64,000 bases of DNA. Origin: Ignavibacteria bacterium. Lineage in GTDB: Bacteria > Bacteroidota > Ignavibacteria > Ignavibacteriales > Ignavibacteriaceae. The notes below the pieces were generated by a model. It saw only the letters and a list, made by a program, of their open reading frames with translations. It had not been told where the DNA came from and did not search any database. The DNA lies in assembly GCA_021286645.1 (NCBI GenBank), contig JAJTBZ010000042.1, positions 29,881 through 93,880 on the forward strand. Reading direction: 5' to 3'. This document shows, in pieces, positions 61,668 through 64,000 of the stretch. Both the position numbers and the translations under genes were made by a program. Positions within the stretch are counted from its first letter, which is position 1, and each line of letters starts with the position of its first letter.

Positions 61668-61769
61668 TTTAGTATCTAATAACCTCAAGGGAGTATCATT
61701 CATTATATATTTTTAATACTCCCGCTTGAAGTGAATCTTTCTTTTCCGGTGAACGATTTCCTAAAATAG

Positions 61770-62639
61770 CTATTTTACAAGATTAAAAATAACAGTGTCA
61801 CGAATTGCCGAGGCGAATACTCCAATTCCATCTCCCTGAAGTATTATTTTGGGTTCGTGGAAATTCCCGTCAAACTCTGCAACATTCGGGGCTGAAAGAA
61901 GGAAATCTTTGAAGTTTTTATCACACGCGTAAGCTACGGTTTTGTATTTCCCGTAAAACCATACCCGATAAAACTCCATGGTAGTTGAAAAACTATTCTG
62001 TTGCATTGAGCCTAAATCCATTAACACGTCGTATGAAGTCTTATAATCATTGAAATTCTTAACAACATCTGATGTGTCAATATCAGATTTGTAGGGATTC
62101 TTAAAAATAAACGCATTCAGGTCAGGGTTAATTGCCATATAAACAAATGCGTAAAAATCCGTTCCCGGAGAAGGTTTGAATAAAAAATTGATTTGTTCGC
62201 CCCTGTATACAACATCACCCATATCCTTCTTGTTCAACAGTTGAAATCCCTGATTCGGTACAACGGTTACAGCCTGGGTACTTAGCGACTTCCCGTCAAT
62301 TTTCGCAGCCACTTCCAATGTGTATTTTTTCCCGTATTCTATCAGTATAGATTTATTATAATAGGTCTGTGAAGTACTATCATACAGCAATGGAATGCCG
62401 TTAATATACGCGTGTACATCGTTATCCGAAGGGGTTAAGCAAATCTTGCTCAGATCAAGCGTTGTTCCCAGCGGGAAATTCCTGCGAATTTTAATATTTT
62501 GAACAGTTTGGCTCGCAAAGAGAAATCCTTCAATAGCTATCTTAGGTTCATAAATACCGCTATCAAGACTCACATCTGGCTCTCCGCAGCCAGTTATAAG
62601 GAAAGGCAGCAGAAGGGCAATTATTAGTAATTTTCTCAT
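61770..62639 (-). CDS. DUF4249-family lipoprotein
   Basis: 289 residues. The signal peptide is followed by a lipobox (LITGCG) and a body matching DUF4249: EPKIAIEGFLFASQTVQNIKIRRNFPLG, then a DVHAYINGIPLLYDSTSQTYY strand pattern. DUF4249 proteins of Bacteroidota lie next to TonB-dependent receptors and are thought to be their outer-membrane partners. Here the gene begins 33 bp after the receptor gene and precedes the LytS-like kinase. The ATG at 62639 (MRKLLII) is chosen over 62651 because it gives the cleaner signal peptide. Confidence 0.8.
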   Translation of the reverse strand: MRKLLIIALLLPFLITGCGEPDVSLDSGIYEPKIAIEGFLFASQTVQNIKIRRNFPLGTTLDLSKICLTPSDNDVHAYINGIPLLYDSTSQTYYNKSILIEYGKKYTLEVAAKIDGKSLSTQAVTVVPNQGFQLLNKKDMGDVVYRGEQINFLFKPSPGTDFYAFVYMAINPDLNAFIFKNPYKSDIDTSDVVKNFNDYKTSYDVLMDLGSMQQNSFSTTMEFYRVWFYGKYKTVAYACDKNFKDFLLSAPNVAEFDGNFHEPKIILQGDGIGVFASAIRDTVIFNLVK

Positions 62640-62672
62640 TTTCAAATCCATTGTATATACTTATTTACTTTC

Positions 62673-64000
62673 TTAAAACTTAACCGTTATTCCAATTGAA
62701 GGCAACATAGGCAGCATTTGCATTTTTTCGATCTTCTGAACAATTTTCCCATCCTTTGCTTCATCCTTGTACTGAATAAACCAGAGATTTTTTCTGTTCC
62801 CGATATTGAAAATTTGCAGGTAGGGTGCAAGAGACCATGACCCATAATTTTTTTCATACGTAATACTTAAATCCATTCGTGTATATGCAGGCAGTCTGTA
62901 ACTGTTAATACTTTGCGGATATAGTTTATAGCCGGGCATATTTTCAGATGGAATAACATTATTATAGCCATCGGGAAGGGAATTAATATAATACGCCGAT
63001 CCCGGCATCGTAATTGGCTGGCCTGAGGCGTAGATAAAATTCAATCCGAACAACCATTGTGAAGATTGTTTTTCGGGTTTCTCATCCCATTTCCCGTTGA
63101 ATAAATTCCCAAGATTTCCATTGAGTACCATGTTTACCACAGAAGCCCGGTCGTGACGGGGGGCATATTCCTGTCCCTGGTTGATACCATCAAAGGTATT
63201 CAGTGTTTTTGAATAGGAATAGGCAATCCAGCCATTTACTGCTCCAGCCTCTTTGCGTGCCATTATTTCAAAGCCGAATGAATGTCCATCGCCCCGAACA
63301 AATACATCCCTGGTCGAATTATAGACCGGATAACCCTCGGCAGTATGGTATCCCGGGGTAATATCAGTACTGAGATTTTGGTTAAATATGTAAAGATTTT
63401 TATATGTTTTGTAATAAACATCAGCTTCTAATTCAAGAAAATCTGATAACTCTCTTTGATAGCTCAGGATAAAATGCTCCGAGGAGGAGGGCTTTGTTGT
63501 TTTATCAACCGCGCTCCAAATACTGGCAAAGAAGAGTCGGGGGATTCGATTTAAGTATTGATAATACAAACCAGTGGCAAACTTGACGCTGCTGTTTTCT
63601 GTAAGGCGGTATTTGGTCTGGAAGCGTGGTTCGAAATTCGTATAATTATCATCGCCGTGAAAATAGTTTACCCGAATACCAAAATCTACATCTACTAAAT
63701 TATCCGGCCGCCATTGTGTATTGATATATGTTGTTGACAATTGGCATTTTTGATCGATATCAACCAGCATATCTTTCGTATCTTCTTTGTATTGGAAGCG
63801 CATAATTTTATGCTCTGCACCAAATCGAAGCGCGAATTCGTTGGAAAGATAGTATTCCAATGATGCCTTTATTGTATAGTCATATAGCTTATTTATTTCA
63901 TCAAGTTTAAACAGTTTATCTATCTTAAATTCTGAATCAAAAGTACTACGGGTGACCCAGAAATTAGCAAATACTTTGGGACTGAAAATATGTTTCCAGT
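62673..64000 (-). CDS. TonB-dependent receptor, C-terminal barrel part (5' end outside window)
   Basis: The frame remains open to the window edge, so the N-terminal signal, carboxypeptidase-like domain and plug are missing. The visible ~440 residues have the alternating aromatic and polar strands of an outer-membrane barrel (RPDNLVDVDFGIRVNYF, NSSVKFATGLYYQYLNRIP, WSLAPYLQIFNIGNRKNLWFI) and end in a strand with terminal Phe (LPSIGITVKF). It is the first gene of the run receptor - DUF4249 - LytS-like - LytTR, which suggests regulated uptake of one substrate. Confidence 0.85.
   Translation of the reverse strand, partial: WKHIFSPKVFANFWVTRSTFDSEFKIDKLFKLDEINKLYDYTIKASLEYYLSNEFALRFGAEHKIMRFQYKEDTKDMLVDIDQKCQLSTTYINTQWRPDNLVDVDFGIRVNYFHGDDNYTNFEPRFQTKYRLTENSSVKFATGLYYQYLNRIPRLFFASIWSAVDKTTKPSSSEHFILSYQRELSDFLELEADVYYKTYKNLYIFNQNLSTDITPGYHTAEGYPVYNSTRDVFVRGDGHSFGFEIMARKEAGAVNGWIAYSYSKTLNTFDGINQGQEYAPRHDRASVVNMVLNGNLGNLFNGKWDEKPEKQSSQWLFGLNFIYASGQPITMPGSAYYINSLPDGYNNVIPSENMPGYKLYPQSINSYRLPAYTRMDLSITYEKNYGSWSLAPYLQIFNIGNRKNLWFIQYKDEAKDGKIVQKIEKMQMLPMLPSIGITVKF

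Noticed and set aside
1..64000. CRISPR arrays, insertion sequences, phage or toxin-antitoxin modules
   Set aside because: No regularly spaced repeats, transposase or integrase motifs, or paired small toxin/antitoxin genes were recognised on either strand.

Overview
The window looks like a chromosome segment of a member of the Bacteroidota/Ignavibacteriota side of the FCB group. Supporting signs are TonB-dependent receptors with an N-terminal carboxypeptidase-like domain, a DUF4249 lipoprotein, a C-terminal type IX sorting domain of the NYPNPFNPST type (common in Ignavibacteria-like lineages), a BshB1-type bacillithiol deacetylase, a SMUG2-like uracil-DNA glycosylase and an AT-leaning composition. 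This assignment is by family recognition only; no 16S rRNA or other marker is present.

Layout. 1-8.1 kb: 3' end of a TamB-like gene, a methyltransferase, BshB1, an LtaS-like sulfatase-fold membrane enzyme and an EamA-like transporter. 8.1-16.5 kb: a poorly coding 0.6 kb stretch, a TonB receptor, a histidine kinase with a degenerate receiver, an orphan NusG paralogue, a TPR protein, a Sir2 deacylase and RadA. 16.5-28.8 kb: a BNR-repeat protein with a type IX sorting signal, a NlpC/P60-dockerin protein, two orphan PAS kinases, an SDR/SMUG2 pair and a membrane phosphoesterase. 28.8-30.1 kb: two lipoproteins. 30.2-48.3 kb: a type IV pilus-like locus. 48.4-58.9 kb: mostly housekeeping genes (AhpD-like, amidohydrolase, RdgB, DinB, PspC/LiaF-like pair, GPx, AroE, TPR) and an FkbM/glycosyltransferase pair. 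58.9-64 kb: tRNA-Glu(CUC) and an apparent operon TonB receptor - DUF4249 - LytS-like kinase - LytTR regulator.

The most interesting part is the pilus-like locus. Three minor pilin-like genes run leftward. Three tandem major pilin-like genes run rightward, each with a minimal MG leader followed by QQQLLLIVL and without the usual Glu5. They are followed by a tight run PilC - PilB - PilT-like - fused PilM/PilN - PilO - short secretin - receiver - hybrid kinase - receiver/DHp stub, with an NtrC-family activator gene facing the end. A near-consensus sigma-54 promoter (TGGCACGCCACTTGTA) lies 60 bp before the first pilin, and an array of CGG-N9-CCG dyads lies about 200-270 bp upstream of its predicted start. 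I infer that the adjacent activator drives pilin transcription from this array. No prepilin peptidase, PilP or pilotin is visible in the window.

Rho-independent terminators punctuate many gene ends and were used with start-codon and ribosome-site evidence to trim several starts. I saw no CRISPR array, insertion sequence, rRNA or clear phage gene.
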